Notes: generated by a model from the sequence alone, not told the origin. Shown: positions 17,103 to 26,059, counted from the first letter of the stretch. The stretch is DNA of 64,000 nucleotides from Dyella_B nitratireducens (GCF_049532905.1 NZ_CP064032.1:992001-1056000); one strand, 5' to 3'. Numbers and translations are program-made.

Positions 17103-18140
17103 CTAACCCAACAACCCTGCCGGCAACTGCATGGTGATGCAATGCAGGCTGCCGTTTTGCCAGATCAACGGGCGGCAGGGCACTTGCACCACCACACGGC
17201 CAGGATGCGCTTCACCAATGATGCGCGCCGCTTCGTTGTCAGCGGCATCGCCGTAGGCTGGTACCAACACCGCACCATTGACGATCAGGTAATTCGCGTA
17301 AGACGCCGCCAGCCGCCGGCCTTCGTCGATGATCGGCTCGGCCCAGGGCAGCGGATACAGCGTATAGGGCTTGCCACCTGGGGTACGCAATGCCGCCAGT
17401 TCGTCGCCCATGCGCTGCAACTCGGCATGGTGTACATCATCGGTATCGTCGCACGCTTGGTAGACGATGCGATCGCCCGGCGCAAAGCGCGCCAAGGTAT
17501 CGATGTGTGCGTCGGTATCGTCGCCTTCCAGGTAACCGTAATCGAGCCATAGCACACGCTTGGCGTGCAGGCCGTCGCGCAGGATATTGCTCATTTCCTC
17601 GCGCGATTGTTCCGGATGCCGCTGCGTGAGGCAGCGCCACGTGGTGAGAACGGTACCGACGCCATCACTCTCGATGCCGCCGCCTTCCAACGCCCAATCG
17701 ATACGTTTGTGCTCAGCCGAGCCGAACACGCCAGCCTGGACCAGTCCGGCGATCAACGCGTCATCCTGCGCCGCGCCGAATTTGCCGCCCCAGCCGGTGA
17801 AGCGGAAATCGGTGAGCTGAAAGCGGTTGCCGTCGCCGCGCAAGGTGATCGGCCCCGAATCGCGCAGCCAGGTGTCGTCGTACGGCAATTCCACGAAGCG
17901 GATGCGTGAGAGATCAGCATGTGCGGCTTGCAGTTTCGCGGTGGCATGTGCACGCAGAGCAGCATCGGCCACCACGATGATCAGCGGCTGGAAGCGCGTC
18001 ACGGCCGCCGCCAGCGCGACGTAGGTGGATTCCACTTGTTCGAGCCGCTCGGCCCAGTCGGTGCCGTCATGCGGCCAGGCAATCAACACGGCGGCCTGCG
18101 GCTCCCATTCGGCCGGCAGGCGCAAGTTGGAATCGGTCAT
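17103..18140 (-). CDS. aguA: Agmatine deiminase
   Basis: Converts agmatine to N-carbamoylputrescine and ammonia, the first step of the arginine-decarboxylase route to putrescine. The 345 residues show the guanidino-modifying-enzyme active site: LPYDDTWLRDSGP near residue 90, WALEGGGIESDG, DDTDAHIDTLARF, and the nucleophilic cysteine in QNGSLHCITMQLP at the C-terminus. Works with aguB (9722-10612), which is usually adjacent in xanthomonads but here is 6.5 kb downstream. Confidence 0.94.
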   Translation of the reverse strand: MTDSNLRLPAEWEPQAAVLIAWPHDGTDWAERLEQVESTYVALAAAVTRFQPLIIVVADAALRAHATAKLQAAHADLSRIRFVELPYDDTWLRDSGPITLRGDGNRFQLTDFRFTGWGGKFGAAQDDALIAGLVQAGVFGSAEHKRIDWALEGGGIESDGVGTVLTTWRCLTQRHPEQSREEMSNILRDGLHAKRVLWLDYGYLEGDDTDAHIDTLARFAPGDRIVYQACDDTDDVHHAELQRMGDELAALRTPGGKPYTLYPLPWAEPIIDEGRRLAASYANYLIVNGAVLVPAYGDAADNEAARIIGEAHPGRVVVQVPCRPLIWQNGSLHCITMQLPAGLLG

Positions 18141-18267
18141 GGGGACGACACTCGCGTTGAGGGGGAATCGCCCGGCGGCTGCCAGGCAGGCAAGTGCGAA
18201 AGTTTACGATGCCGCTGATCGTTGCGCGAGGCAGTCTTTCTTCCGGCGACGCTCAATCTTTCCAGGT

Positions 18268-18388
18268 GTCATTCCGGCGAACGCCGGAATCCAGTCTAAA
18301 CACATCGTGCGAAGCACACATAACCTCTTTATGCTGAGTGCTTCGCACAGCATGTTTGTACTGGATTCCGGCGTTCGCCGGAATGACG
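18268..18388. repeat. Palindromic repeat, GTCATTCCGGCGAA family
   Basis: The arms GTCATTCCGGCGAACGCCGG and CCGGCGTTCGCCGGAATGAC are inverted around about 65 bases; each arm is itself a palindrome. It lies in the 250-base gap upstream of aguA. This is the paired form of the second dispersed repeat family. Confidence 0.8.
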
Positions 18389-18393
18389 GCGGG

Positions 18394-18738
18394 TCAATTC
18401 ACCACCATCGGATTCCGATTGTTACCGGCCGGTGTATTCAACACCGCATGAATCACATGGCTGTTCTCAAAGTACACGATGAAATTCGAGTACTCCCAAC
18501 GATTGATGGTTGGGTGATGCGCCGAATCCCCGCCTCGCGGCGAAAGCTTGTGCAGTGGTGCGCCGTACCGCTTCTCCACCTGCTCCATGCTCATGCCGCG
18601 TGCCGGCAGGTTCATGGTTTTTTCTTCCTGCACGCGCTGGGTAAGCGTTTCCTGGGCAAGGGCGGCCTGCGACGCGGCCAGCCCGGCGCCGAGGGCCATG
18701 GCTGCCAGCAAGGGCAGGGTGTAACGGTGCTTGAACAT
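18394..18738 (-). CDS. Small exported protein with a BamE/SmpA-like motif
   Basis: 114 residues with a signal peptide ending after QAALAQ (MFKHRYTLPLLAAMALGAGLAASQAALA). The mature part has NLPARGMSMEQVEKRYGAPL followed by RWEYSNFIVYFENSHVIHAVL, the pattern of the small SmpA/OmlA (BamE) fold: a GM-x-x-x-x-V-x-x-x-x-G-x-P helix and two strands. It lacks a lipobox, so it is not BamE itself. The role is unknown, probably periplasmic. Confidence 0.65.
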   Translation of the reverse strand: MFKHRYTLPLLAAMALGAGLAASQAALAQETLTQRVQEEKTMNLPARGMSMEQVEKRYGAPLHKLSPRGGDSAHHPTINRWEYSNFIVYFENSHVIHAVLNTPAGNNRNPMVVN

Positions 18739-18912
18739 GATTCCCCTCTCCGCACAAAGCGTTGCCGCGCTGTTTTAGCAGAACCGTGAAGGTCCTGCTA
18801 CGAGCAAAGCCGGCAGATGTGATGGAGGGCCGATCTGAATGAACCAGAGCGCCCCTGACCGTTATCATGTGCGGCTTCGGGTGCCTTGCCCGGTCCTAGC
18901 CTGATTCTCCCC

Positions 18913-20805
18913 ATGATTGCGTTCCGCCACTTTGCTTTGCGCCGCGGCAGCCGTTTGCTGCTTTCCGATATCGACCTCGTCATCCAGAGCGGTTGGCGCC
19001 TGGGCGTGGTGGGTCGCAACGGCTGCGGTAAATCCAGCCTGTTTGCCGCCCTCCAGGGACAGCTCGAGGCCGATGCGGGCGAGCTGGATATGCCGGCCAA
19101 GCTGCGCCTGGCTTCGGTAGCGCAGGAAACCCCGGCCTTGCCCGACCCGGCCATCGACTACGTGATGGGCGGCGACGTGGAACTGGCCACCGCCATACGC
19201 GACGAGGCCGATGCCCAGGCACGCGGTGACACCGAGGCGATGGCGCGCGCCCATCACCGCATCGAAGAGCTGCACGGCTACGACGCCCGCGCCCGCGCCG
19301 GCCGTCTGCTGCACGGACTCGGCTTCAGCCCGGAAACGCATGAACGCGCGGTATGCGAGTTCTCCGGCGGTTGGCGCGTGCGCCTGAACCTGGCCCGCGC
19401 CCTGATGGCACCGTCCGAGCTGCTGCTGCTCGACGAGCCCACCAACCACTTGGACCTGGATGCCGTGCTGTGGCTGGAAGAATGGCTGCGCCGCTACCAG
19501 GGCACCTTGCTGGTGATCTCGCATGACCGCGAATTCCTCGACGGCGTGATCACCCACACCCTGCATCTCAACGAGGGCAGGGGGAAGCTCTACAGCGGCA
19601 ACTACAGCGCCTTCGAACGTCAGCGTGCTGAGCAATTGCGCTTGCAGCAGATCGCGCACGAACGCGAGCAGGCGGAGCGTGCGCACCTGCAATCCTTCAT
19701 CGATCGCTTCAAGGCCAAGGCCAGCAAGGCCAAGCAGGCGCAGTCGCGCATGAAGCGGCTGGAAAAGATCTCGGGAACGGAAGCGGTCAGGGCGGAACGT
19801 CCATTCCATTTCCAGTTCGCGGTGCCGGATCGCTTGCCGGATTCGATGCTGCAGTTGGAAGACGTGGAAGCGGGCTATCCCGGCGAAGCCGGTGCGCTGC
19901 CTGCCATCATTCTTCGTGACGTACGTTTCCGCCTGGAAGCCGGCGAACGCCTCGGTCTCCTCGGCCCCAACGGCGCCGGTAAGTCCACCTTGGTGAAAAC
20001 CCTCGTCGGTGAATTGCTCCCCCTGCAGGGCGAGCGCAAAGCGCACAAAGATCTGAAAATCGGCTACTTCGCCCAGCACACGGTGGAAAGCCTGCGCGAA
20101 GGCGCCAGCCCCTTCGACCACCTACAGGACAAGGCGCCCGGCGTCAGTGCACAAGCGCTGCGTGATTTTCTCGGCGGCTGGAATTTCGCGGGCGATCGCG
20201 CCTTCGAGTCCGTCGACGGCTTTTCCGGCGGCGAGCGCGCACGCCTCGCACTCGCCTTGATCGCGTGGGACAAACCCAACCTGCTGCTGCTCGACGAACC
20301 CACCAACCACCTCGACCTCGACATGCGCGAAGCCCTGGCCGATGCGCTGGCCGATTTCGATGGCGCACTGGTGCTGGTGTCGCATGATCGCCATCTGCTC
20401 GGCATGGTCTGCGACAGCTTCTGGCGCGTGGCCGATCACAAAGTGGAGTCGTTCGATGGCGACCTGGACGATTACGCCCGCTGGCTGCGTGCACGCGGCG
20501 CCGCGCCCAAGAAAACGGAGTCGGAAGGCAAACCGGTTGAATCCGCCGCGGATCGCCGCCGCGCCGCTGCCGCGCAGCGCGAAAGCGAAAAGGCATCACG
20601 CCAGCGCGTGAAGAAAATCGAAACGCGCGTCGCTGCCATCGACGAAGAGCTGACCAAGCTGGAACAGAAGCTCGCCGATCCCCAAACCTACAACGGCCCC
20701 ACCGCCGAACTGATGAAGCTCGGCCAGCGCCAGGCCGAACTGCGCAAAGAAAAGGAAACCCTCGAAGCCGAGTGGCTCGAGTTGTACGAGCTGCTCGAAG
20801 CCTGA
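18913..20805 (+). CDS. yheS: ABC-F family ATPase, YheS type
   Basis: Soluble twin-ABC protein without membrane segments, of the ABC-F group that acts on ribosomes. From ATG 18913 (MIAFRHFALRRGSRLLL) it has Walker A GRNGCGKSSL, signature FSGGWRVRLNLARAL and Walker B LLLLDEPTNHLD in domain 1; GPNGAGKSTL, FSGGERARLALAL and LLLLDEPTNHLD in domain 2; and a C-terminal Lys/Glu-rich coiled coil (VKKIETRVAAIDEELTKLEQ). Length and C-terminal extension fit YheS rather than EttA or Uup. The next gene begins 6 bases after its stop. Confidence 0.88.
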   Translation: MIAFRHFALRRGSRLLLSDIDLVIQSGWRLGVVGRNGCGKSSLFAALQGQLEADAGELDMPAKLRLASVAQETPALPDPAIDYVMGGDVELATAIRDEADAQARGDTEAMARAHHRIEELHGYDARARAGRLLHGLGFSPETHERAVCEFSGGWRVRLNLARALMAPSELLLLDEPTNHLDLDAVLWLEEWLRRYQGTLLVISHDREFLDGVITHTLHLNEGRGKLYSGNYSAFERQRAEQLRLQQIAHEREQAERAHLQSFIDRFKAKASKAKQAQSRMKRLEKISGTEAVRAERPFHFQFAVPDRLPDSMLQLEDVEAGYPGEAGALPAIILRDVRFRLEAGERLGLLGPNGAGKSTLVKTLVGELLPLQGERKAHKDLKIGYFAQHTVESLREGASPFDHLQDKAPGVSAQALRDFLGGWNFAGDRAFESVDGFSGGERARLALALIAWDKPNLLLLDEPTNHLDLDMREALADALADFDGALVLVSHDRHLLGMVCDSFWRVADHKVESFDGDLDDYARWLRARGAAPKKTESEGKPVESAADRRRAAAAQRESEKASRQRVKKIETRVAAIDEELTKLEQKLADPQTYNGPTAELMKLGQRQAELRKEKETLEAEWLELYELLEA

Positions 20806-20811
20806 CCCACG

Positions 20812-21723
20812 ATGGATAACGTACCGCGAACCTTGGAATGTTGGCTGCCGGCCTGGCAGCGTTTCGATCACTCACATCCGTTACGTGCGTGGCTGCAGCG
20901 TGCGGATCGTCTTGCCGATGGTGCCGTGGGCTACCTCGGTGGTCTGGCGGCGTATTTTCGATGCGAAGGCGGCATGCCGGCGGGCGCGCTCATTCGTGAC
21001 TATTTGACCGGCGATGCGGGCGACAGCTGCTGGCTCAGCGCCGACCCGGCCTGGGTGCAGCCGGATATGACCGGCGCGCGACTGATGGCTTGCGGCCAGC
21101 TGCCGTTGAGCATGGACGAAGCTGACGAGTTGGCCGAGCCGTTGCAAGCTGTGTTTGCCGACGAAGGCATGAAGCTGGAGGTCTCTTCGCCGCAACGCTG
21201 GCATCTGCGCTTGCCGGCGGAAAACGCCTTGCCCGATTTCGCCGCACCCGAGGCCGCACTCGGCGAAGATCTGTACGAGCACCTGCCCGAAGGCGCCCAA
21301 GCACGCCGCTGGCGCATGTTGTTCAATGAAGTGCAGGTACTGCTGCATCAACATCCGCTCAACGCGCAACGGCGCGAACGTGGATTGCCGCCGGTCAATA
21401 GCTTGTGGTTCTGGGGCGGTGGCGTGTTGCCGGCACGTATCGACACTGCGTTGAGCGGCGTGATCGGTGAAGACCTGCTGTTGTTGGCACTGGCGAAACG
21501 CGCCGGCATTCCCGCGCAACGACGCACCCGGCTGGATTCGGCCAAGGCAGGCTGGTTGATCGACCTGCAGGACGAGCCGGTGGATGCCATTGCTGCCGAG
21601 TGGTGGCCTGCTTTGCAACAACTGTGCAAACGCGAACCGGTGCTGTTTGCCTTCGCCAGCGGCGAGCGCTGGCTGCATCGTCCCTGGCACCGCGTGCGCT
21701 TTTGGCGGCGGAGCAAACCGTGA
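20812..21723 (+). CDS. Conserved uncharacterised protein upstream of recJ
   Basis: 303 residues, no signal peptide or membrane helix. Homologues in xanthomonads occur in the same yheS-x-recJ position and are sometimes called phosphoglycerate mutase-like, but I see none of the metal or phosphate-binding motifs of either PGM family. Recognisable conserved-looking blocks are LFNEVQVLLHQHPLNAQRRERG followed by PPVNSLWFWGGG, which suggest a COG4255-type protein. It sits between two genes with almost no spacing (6 bases before; stop/start overlap TGATG after), so it is probably co-translated with recJ. Function unknown. Confidence 0.75.
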   Translation: MDNVPRTLECWLPAWQRFDHSHPLRAWLQRADRLADGAVGYLGGLAAYFRCEGGMPAGALIRDYLTGDAGDSCWLSADPAWVQPDMTGARLMACGQLPLSMDEADELAEPLQAVFADEGMKLEVSSPQRWHLRLPAENALPDFAAPEAALGEDLYEHLPEGAQARRWRMLFNEVQVLLHQHPLNAQRRERGLPPVNSLWFWGGGVLPARIDTALSGVIGEDLLLLALAKRAGIPAQRRTRLDSAKAGWLIDLQDEPVDAIAAEWWPALQQLCKREPVLFAFASGERWLHRPWHRVRFWRRSKP

Positions 21724-23441
21724 TGCGCCAAGTGTTGAAGCGGCGCCCTCTGCTGGGTGAACCGGCAGGCTGGGGCGAGGCCGTGCATCCCGTGTTGCAA
21801 CGTATCTATGCCGCGCGCGGTGTGTTGAGTCCCGAACACGCCGAGCATCGCTTGAATCGTCTTTTATCGCCGCAGCATTTGAGCGGCATGCAGCAGGCTG
21901 TCGTGTTGCTGGCGGAAGCGATCCGCAACGACATATCGATCGTCATCGCCGGCGACTACGATTGCGACGGCGCCACCGGCAGCGCGGTGGCCGTGCGCGG
22001 CTTGCGCATGCTCGGTGCGCAGCGCGTGGACTATGTCGTGCCCAACCGCTTCGTGCACGGCTACGGGCTTACGCCGGAACTGGTGGCCTCATTGCCATCG
22101 CATGCGCAGCTGATCGTGACCGTCGACAATGGCATCGCCAGCATGGCCGGCGTGGCGGCCGCCCATGCGCGTGGCATGCGCGTGATCGTCACCGACCACC
22201 ATCTGCCCGGTGATCATGTGCCGGAAGCGGATGCCATCGTCAATCCCAATGTGCACGGCGATGACTTTCCCAGCAAAGCACTGGCCGGCGTCGGCGTGAT
22301 GTTCTACGTGCTGCTGGCCTTGCGTGCGCATCTGCGCGAGCAAGACTGGTTTGCAACGAAACCCGAACCTGATTTATCGGTACTCCTGGATCTGGTGGCG
22401 CTGGGCACGGTGGCCGACCTGGTGCCGCTGGATTACAACAATCGCGTGCTGGTGGAAGCCGGTATGAAACGCCTGCGTAGCGGTCGCGGTTGCGCCGGCA
22501 TTCTGGCCTTGATCGACGTCAGCCAGCGCAGCGTGGCTTCGCTGTGTGCCAGCGATTTCGCGTATGCCATCGGGCCGCGTTTGAATGCTGCGGGCCGACT
22601 GGAAGACATGCGGCTGGGCGTCGAATGCCTGCTCACCGATGACGCCGTACAGGCGCGCCGTTACGCCGAGCTGTTGAGTTCCATCAATCAGGAACGCCGC
22701 GATCTGCAAGCCACCATGGTGGCCGAAGCAGAAGTGATGGTGGCCGGCGCGGCAAACATCGATGTGCAAACAATGGGCGTCACGTTGTTCGAACCAAGCT
22801 GGCATGCCGGCGTAGTGGGCTTGGTCGCTTCCAAATTGAAGGAACGCCTGCATCGCCCGGTGATCGCCTTCGCGCCGGCGGGCGAGGACGATCCCGATCA
22901 CCTGCGTGGCTCAGCGCGCTCCATATCCGGCTTTCACATCCGCGATGCGTTGGCGGTGGTCGATGCGCGCCATCCCGGTTTGATCGAGCGCTTCGGTGGT
23001 CACGCCATGGCCGCAGGACTCAGCTTGCCCGCGCGGCACTACCCCCGTTTCGCCGAAGCTTTTGACGCGGTAGCGCGCGAATGGCTGAGCGAAGAACAGC
23101 TGCAGGCCGTGCTCTACACCGATGGCGAAATGCCGGCCGGCATGTTCACCCTGGAGATGGCGCGCATGCTGCGCTTCGCCGGCCCTTGGGGGCAGGCCTT
23201 TCCCGAGCCGGTGTTCGAAAACCGCTTCGAATGCTTCAGCTGGCGACCGATGGGCGAGCGGCATCTGCGCCTCAGCTTGCGCGATCCGCGTGACGATGCG
23301 GTACATGATGCGGTGATGTTCAATGCCTATGAAGGCAAGCCGCCGCCGGCAATGATGCGTGCGGCGTATGAGCTCACTATCAATGATTGGCAGGGCAGGG
23401 AATCACCAAGGCTTCTGCTGCGCTACATGGAACCCGTGTAG
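21723..23441 (+). CDS. recJ: Single-stranded-DNA-specific exonuclease RecJ
   Basis: 5'-3' ssDNA exonuclease used in RecFOR recombination and mismatch repair. From ATG 21723 the product is 572 residues, near the E. coli length (577). DHH-superfamily motifs: IAGDYDCDGATGS, VTVDNGIAS, TDHHLPGD (the DHH block), and in the DHHA1 region SARSISGFHIRDAL with RFGGHAMAAGLSLP. The start codon overlaps the stop of the upstream gene. The TAG stop lies at the edge of a palindromic repeat. Confidence 0.95.
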   Translation: MRQVLKRRPLLGEPAGWGEAVHPVLQRIYAARGVLSPEHAEHRLNRLLSPQHLSGMQQAVVLLAEAIRNDISIVIAGDYDCDGATGSAVAVRGLRMLGAQRVDYVVPNRFVHGYGLTPELVASLPSHAQLIVTVDNGIASMAGVAAAHARGMRVIVTDHHLPGDHVPEADAIVNPNVHGDDFPSKALAGVGVMFYVLLALRAHLREQDWFATKPEPDLSVLLDLVALGTVADLVPLDYNNRVLVEAGMKRLRSGRGCAGILALIDVSQRSVASLCASDFAYAIGPRLNAAGRLEDMRLGVECLLTDDAVQARRYAELLSSINQERRDLQATMVAEAEVMVAGAANIDVQTMGVTLFEPSWHAGVVGLVASKLKERLHRPVIAFAPAGEDDPDHLRGSARSISGFHIRDALAVVDARHPGLIERFGGHAMAAGLSLPARHYPRFAEAFDAVAREWLSEEQLQAVLYTDGEMPAGMFTLEMARMLRFAGPWGQAFPEPVFENRFECFSWRPMGERHLRLSLRDPRDDAVHDAVMFNAYEGKPPPAMMRAAYELTINDWQGRESPRLLLRYMEPV

Positions 23442-23511
23442 GTTGGGGTGCAAACCCCAACATCGCTACCTTGATTGACATCATCATGTTGGGGTTTACA
23501 CCCCAACCTAC
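23438..23511. repeat. Palindromic repeat, GTAGGTTGGGG family, overlapping the recJ stop
   Basis: GTAGGTTGGGGTGCAAACCC and its inverted copy around ~28 bases. The recJ stop codon TAG is the TAG of the left arm, so insertion of the repeat appears to have set the end of the gene. Confidence 0.8.
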
Positions 23512-23608
23512 GCGTTGGTCGCCGGAAAATTTCACGCCGTTTCACTTGTGCGGCTGTTCAAATCGCGCTTGGATACTACTCTCAGACGAAGCATCAAGGA
23601 GCATCGTC

Positions 23609-23974
23609 ATGATCGAGCAACTCCCTTCGCTCCCCGCCGGTATTCTCGGCTTCCGCATGCGCGGCCTGGTCACCGCGCAAGACTACGAAAACATCATGGT
23701 GCCGGACATCGAGGCAGCCTTCGCGCTGAATCGCAAACTGCGCCTGGTGATCCACATCGGCGACGATTTCACCGGCTTCGCGCCCGGTGCGATGTGGGAC
23801 GATGTAAAGCTGGGTTTCCGCCACATCAGTGGCTGGGAACGCACGGCACTGGTCACCGACGTGGGCTGGGTACGTGTAATGTCCAGCATGTTCGGCTTCG
23901 CCATGCCCATGCACTTCAGGTTGTTTGCGGACGCCGAGCTCGATGAGGCCCTGCGCTGGGTGTCATCGACATAA
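23609..23974 (+). CDS. SpoIIAA-like (STAS-fold) small protein
   Basis: 121 residues, AAGGAG ribosome-binding site 7 bases before ATG 23609. The pattern MIEQLPSLPAGILGFRMRGLVTAQDYENIMVPDIE followed by LRLVIHIGDDFTGF and AMWDDVKLGFRHISGWERTALVTDVGW is that of the SpoIIAA-like family (PF11964), small cytosolic proteins with an anti-sigma-factor-antagonist-like fold that is often proposed to bind lipids or other hydrophobic ligands. The specific role is unknown. Confidence 0.85.
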   Translation: MIEQLPSLPAGILGFRMRGLVTAQDYENIMVPDIEAAFALNRKLRLVIHIGDDFTGFAPGAMWDDVKLGFRHISGWERTALVTDVGWVRVMSSMFGFAMPMHFRLFADAELDEALRWVSST

Positions 23975-24072
23975 GCCGGTACGTTGGCCGGTCCCAAACC
24001 CGGCAGGACGGCCGGCCTAGGTAACAGTTGTAACCGTTGCGCGCGGTACGGACTTGTGTTTTAGTCGACCGC

Positions 24073-24201
24073 ATGCACACCTACTTTGTCAGCCTTCTCG
24101 CCAACCACGCCGCCTTCGCGGCGCGCGCTGCCGTGGCTGCAACAGTCCTGAATAACAACGCCAATAACAATAACCGCAACCGCGGACGGGCCGGCGTGTA
24201 G
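24073..24201 (+). CDS. Asn-rich leader peptide of asnB (candidate attenuator peptide)
   Basis: A 42-codon frame starting ATG 24073 and ending TAG 24201. Residues 27-36 read NNNANNNNRN: eight Asn codons (AAT/AAC) within ten. It is followed 25 bases later by a strong terminator and then, 100 bases after its stop, by asparagine synthetase. This is the arrangement of amino-acid leader peptides of his, thr, leu and ilv operons, here with the codon of the end product of asnB. No clear Shine-Dalgarno precedes the ATG; TTGCGC and TTTAGT 17 bases apart could place transcription start close to it, making it leaderless, or initiation may be at in-frame TTG 24037. Confidence 0.8.
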   Translation: MHTYFVSLLANHAAFAARAAVAATVLNNNANNNNRNRGRAGV

Positions 24202-24226
24202 AAGTAAGCAGCAACCAGACACACGC

Positions 24227-24263
24227 AAAAGGGCCCGCCAAGTGCGGGCCCTTTTGTTTCTAG
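24227..24263 (+). terminator. Attenuator terminator upstream of asnB
   Basis: Perfect 12-bp stem AAAAGGGCCCGC/GCGGGCCCTTTT with loop CAAGT, followed by TTTTGTTTC. It lies between the Asn-rich leader peptide and asnB on the same strand, so it would block asnB unless bypassed. CGGGCC at 24187-24192 can pair with GGCCCG at 24232-24237 in the left arm, an obvious antiterminator that a ribosome reaching the leader stop codon would cover. Confidence 0.85.
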
Positions 24264-24300
24264 CGTTTCACTCTACCAGCGAGCTAAAGGAAATCCCATC

Positions 24301-25971
24301 ATGTGCGCCATCTTTGGAATGTTCGATCTTCAGCCGGGCGACGATCTGGCTGCGTTACGCCTGCTAGCCCTGGAGTTGTCGCAACGACAGCGCCATCGCG
24401 GGCCGGATTGGAGCGGGGTGTTCGTGGATGCCGGGGTGATCCTGGTGCACGAGCGCCTGGCCATCGTCGATCCGGCCAGCGGCGCGCAGCCGCTACGGTC
24501 TCGCGATGGACACCTGGCGCTGGCGGTGAACGGCGAGATCTACAACCATCGTGAGCTGCGCGCGCACAGCAGCTACGACTTCACCACCGGCTCCGACTGC
24601 GAAGTGATCAACGCGCTCTACCGCGAACACGGCGCGGATTTCCTCAACAAGCTCAACGGCATTTTTGCGTTCGCCCTGTGGGATGGCGATGCGAAGCGCT
24701 ATCTGATCGCGCGCGACCCCATGGGCGTGTGTCCGCTGTATTGGGGGCATGATGCGCAAGGCCGGCTGTGCGTCGCCTCGGAAATGAAGGCACTGGTGGG
24801 TGTTTGCGCCGACGTCGCACCGTTTCCGCCGGGCCACGCATACGACAGCATCACGGGCGAATTGCAGCGCTACTACCAGCGTCCGTGGCGTGAGTATTCA
24901 GCGACCAAAGGCCATGGCCCCGGCGAACTGCGCCAGGCATTCGAACAGGCCGTGCATCGTCAGTTGATGACGGACGTGCCGTATGGCGTGCTGCTTTCTG
25001 GCGGTTTGGATTCTTCGCTGGTCGCCGCCTGCGCGGCCCGCTTCGCACGCGAGCGTGTGGAAGACGATGACCGCAGCGAAGCCTGGTGGCCGCGCCTGCA
25101 TTCCTTTGCCATCGGTCTGGAAGGCTCGCCTGATCTGGTTGCTGCGAAAGTCGTTGCCGATGCACTCGGCACCGTGCATCACGGTTTCATCTACAACTTC
25201 TGGGAAGGGTTAGACGCGCTGCCGGAAGTGATTCGCCATATCGAAACCTATGACGTCACCACCATTCGTGCCTCCACCCCCATGTACTTGCTCGCACGCC
25301 GCATCAAGGCGATGGGCGTGAAGATGGTGCTGTCCGGCGAAGGTTCCGATGAAATCTTCGGCGGCTATCTGTATTTCCACAAAGCACCGTCGGCTGAAGC
25401 TTTCCATGAAGAAACCGTGCGCAAGCTCGATGCCTTGCACAGCTATGATTGCTTGCGCGCAAACAAATCGATGATGGCCTGGGGTGTCGAAGCGCGCGTG
25501 CCCTTCCTGGATCTGGAATTCATGGAAGCCGCCATGAGCATGGACGCCCAGCACAAGATGGCGGGCAAGGGGCGTATCGAAAAAGCCGTACTGCGCGAAG
25601 CCTTCGCGGGTGCGCTGCCGGAATTGATCCTGTGGCGGCAGAAGGAGCAATTCAGCGATGGCGTGGGCTACGGCTGGATCGATGGCTTGAAAGCGCACGC
25701 CGAGCAGGCGGTCAGCGATCGTGAATTTGCCGCCGCTGCATCGCGCTATCCGTTCAACACGCCGGCCACGAAAGAGGCATATCTGTATCGCCGCATCTTC
25801 GAGAAGTTCTTCCCCGGCGAAGCGTGTGCGGCGACAGTGCCAGGCGGCAAGTCGATCGCATGCTCGTCGCCTGCCGCGTTGGCGTGGGACCCCGCGTTTG
25901 CGGCGATGGCCGATCCATCAGGACGTGCGGTGCGTGATGTGCATGCACATGCGCTTGAAGCAACGCCGTAA
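24301..25971 (+). CDS. asnB: Asparagine synthase (glutamine-hydrolysing), class B
   Basis: Makes asparagine from aspartate, glutamine and ATP. 556 residues, close to E. coli AsnB (554). The mature N-terminus is MCAIFGMFD, with Cys2 as the glutaminase nucleophile; RGPDWSG, NGEIYNHRELR and the ATP pyrophosphatase loop LLSGGLDSSLVA follow, then LSGEGSDEIFGGYLYF and the synthetase-domain signature GVEARVPFLD. AAAGGAAAT lies 7 bases before the ATG. It stands alone downstream of an Asn leader peptide and terminator, so its expression is probably set by charged tRNA-Asn. Confidence 0.95.
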   Translation: MCAIFGMFDLQPGDDLAALRLLALELSQRQRHRGPDWSGVFVDAGVILVHERLAIVDPASGAQPLRSRDGHLALAVNGEIYNHRELRAHSSYDFTTGSDCEVINALYREHGADFLNKLNGIFAFALWDGDAKRYLIARDPMGVCPLYWGHDAQGRLCVASEMKALVGVCADVAPFPPGHAYDSITGELQRYYQRPWREYSATKGHGPGELRQAFEQAVHRQLMTDVPYGVLLSGGLDSSLVAACAARFARERVEDDDRSEAWWPRLHSFAIGLEGSPDLVAAKVVADALGTVHHGFIYNFWEGLDALPEVIRHIETYDVTTIRASTPMYLLARRIKAMGVKMVLSGEGSDEIFGGYLYFHKAPSAEAFHEETVRKLDALHSYDCLRANKSMMAWGVEARVPFLDLEFMEAAMSMDAQHKMAGKGRIEKAVLREAFAGALPELILWRQKEQFSDGVGYGWIDGLKAHAEQAVSDREFAAAASRYPFNTPATKEAYLYRRIFEKFFPGEACAATVPGGKSIACSSPAALAWDPAFAAMADPSGRAVRDVHAHALEATP

Positions 25972-25982
25972 ACGCAATGGCT

Positions 25983-26059
25983 CGTCGTCCCGGCGAACGC
26001 CGGGACCCAGGGCCTTTCGCTTTGAGTCGCTAGGCCCCGGCTTTCGCCGGGGCGACGAC
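25983..26059. repeat. Palindromic repeat, variant GTCGTCCCGGCGAA
   Basis: CGTCGTCCCGGCGAACGCCGGGACC and CCCCGGCTTTCGCCGGGGCGACGAC flank about 30 bases. It is a GC-richer variant of the GTCATTCC family directly after asnB, and its first arm could also end the asnB transcript. Confidence 0.7.

Noticed and set aside
18865..20121. 418-codon minus-strand open frame opposite yheS
   Set aside because: It lies wholly antisense to a clear ABC-F gene; long antisense frames are expected in GC-rich DNA and the translation has no domain or start signal.
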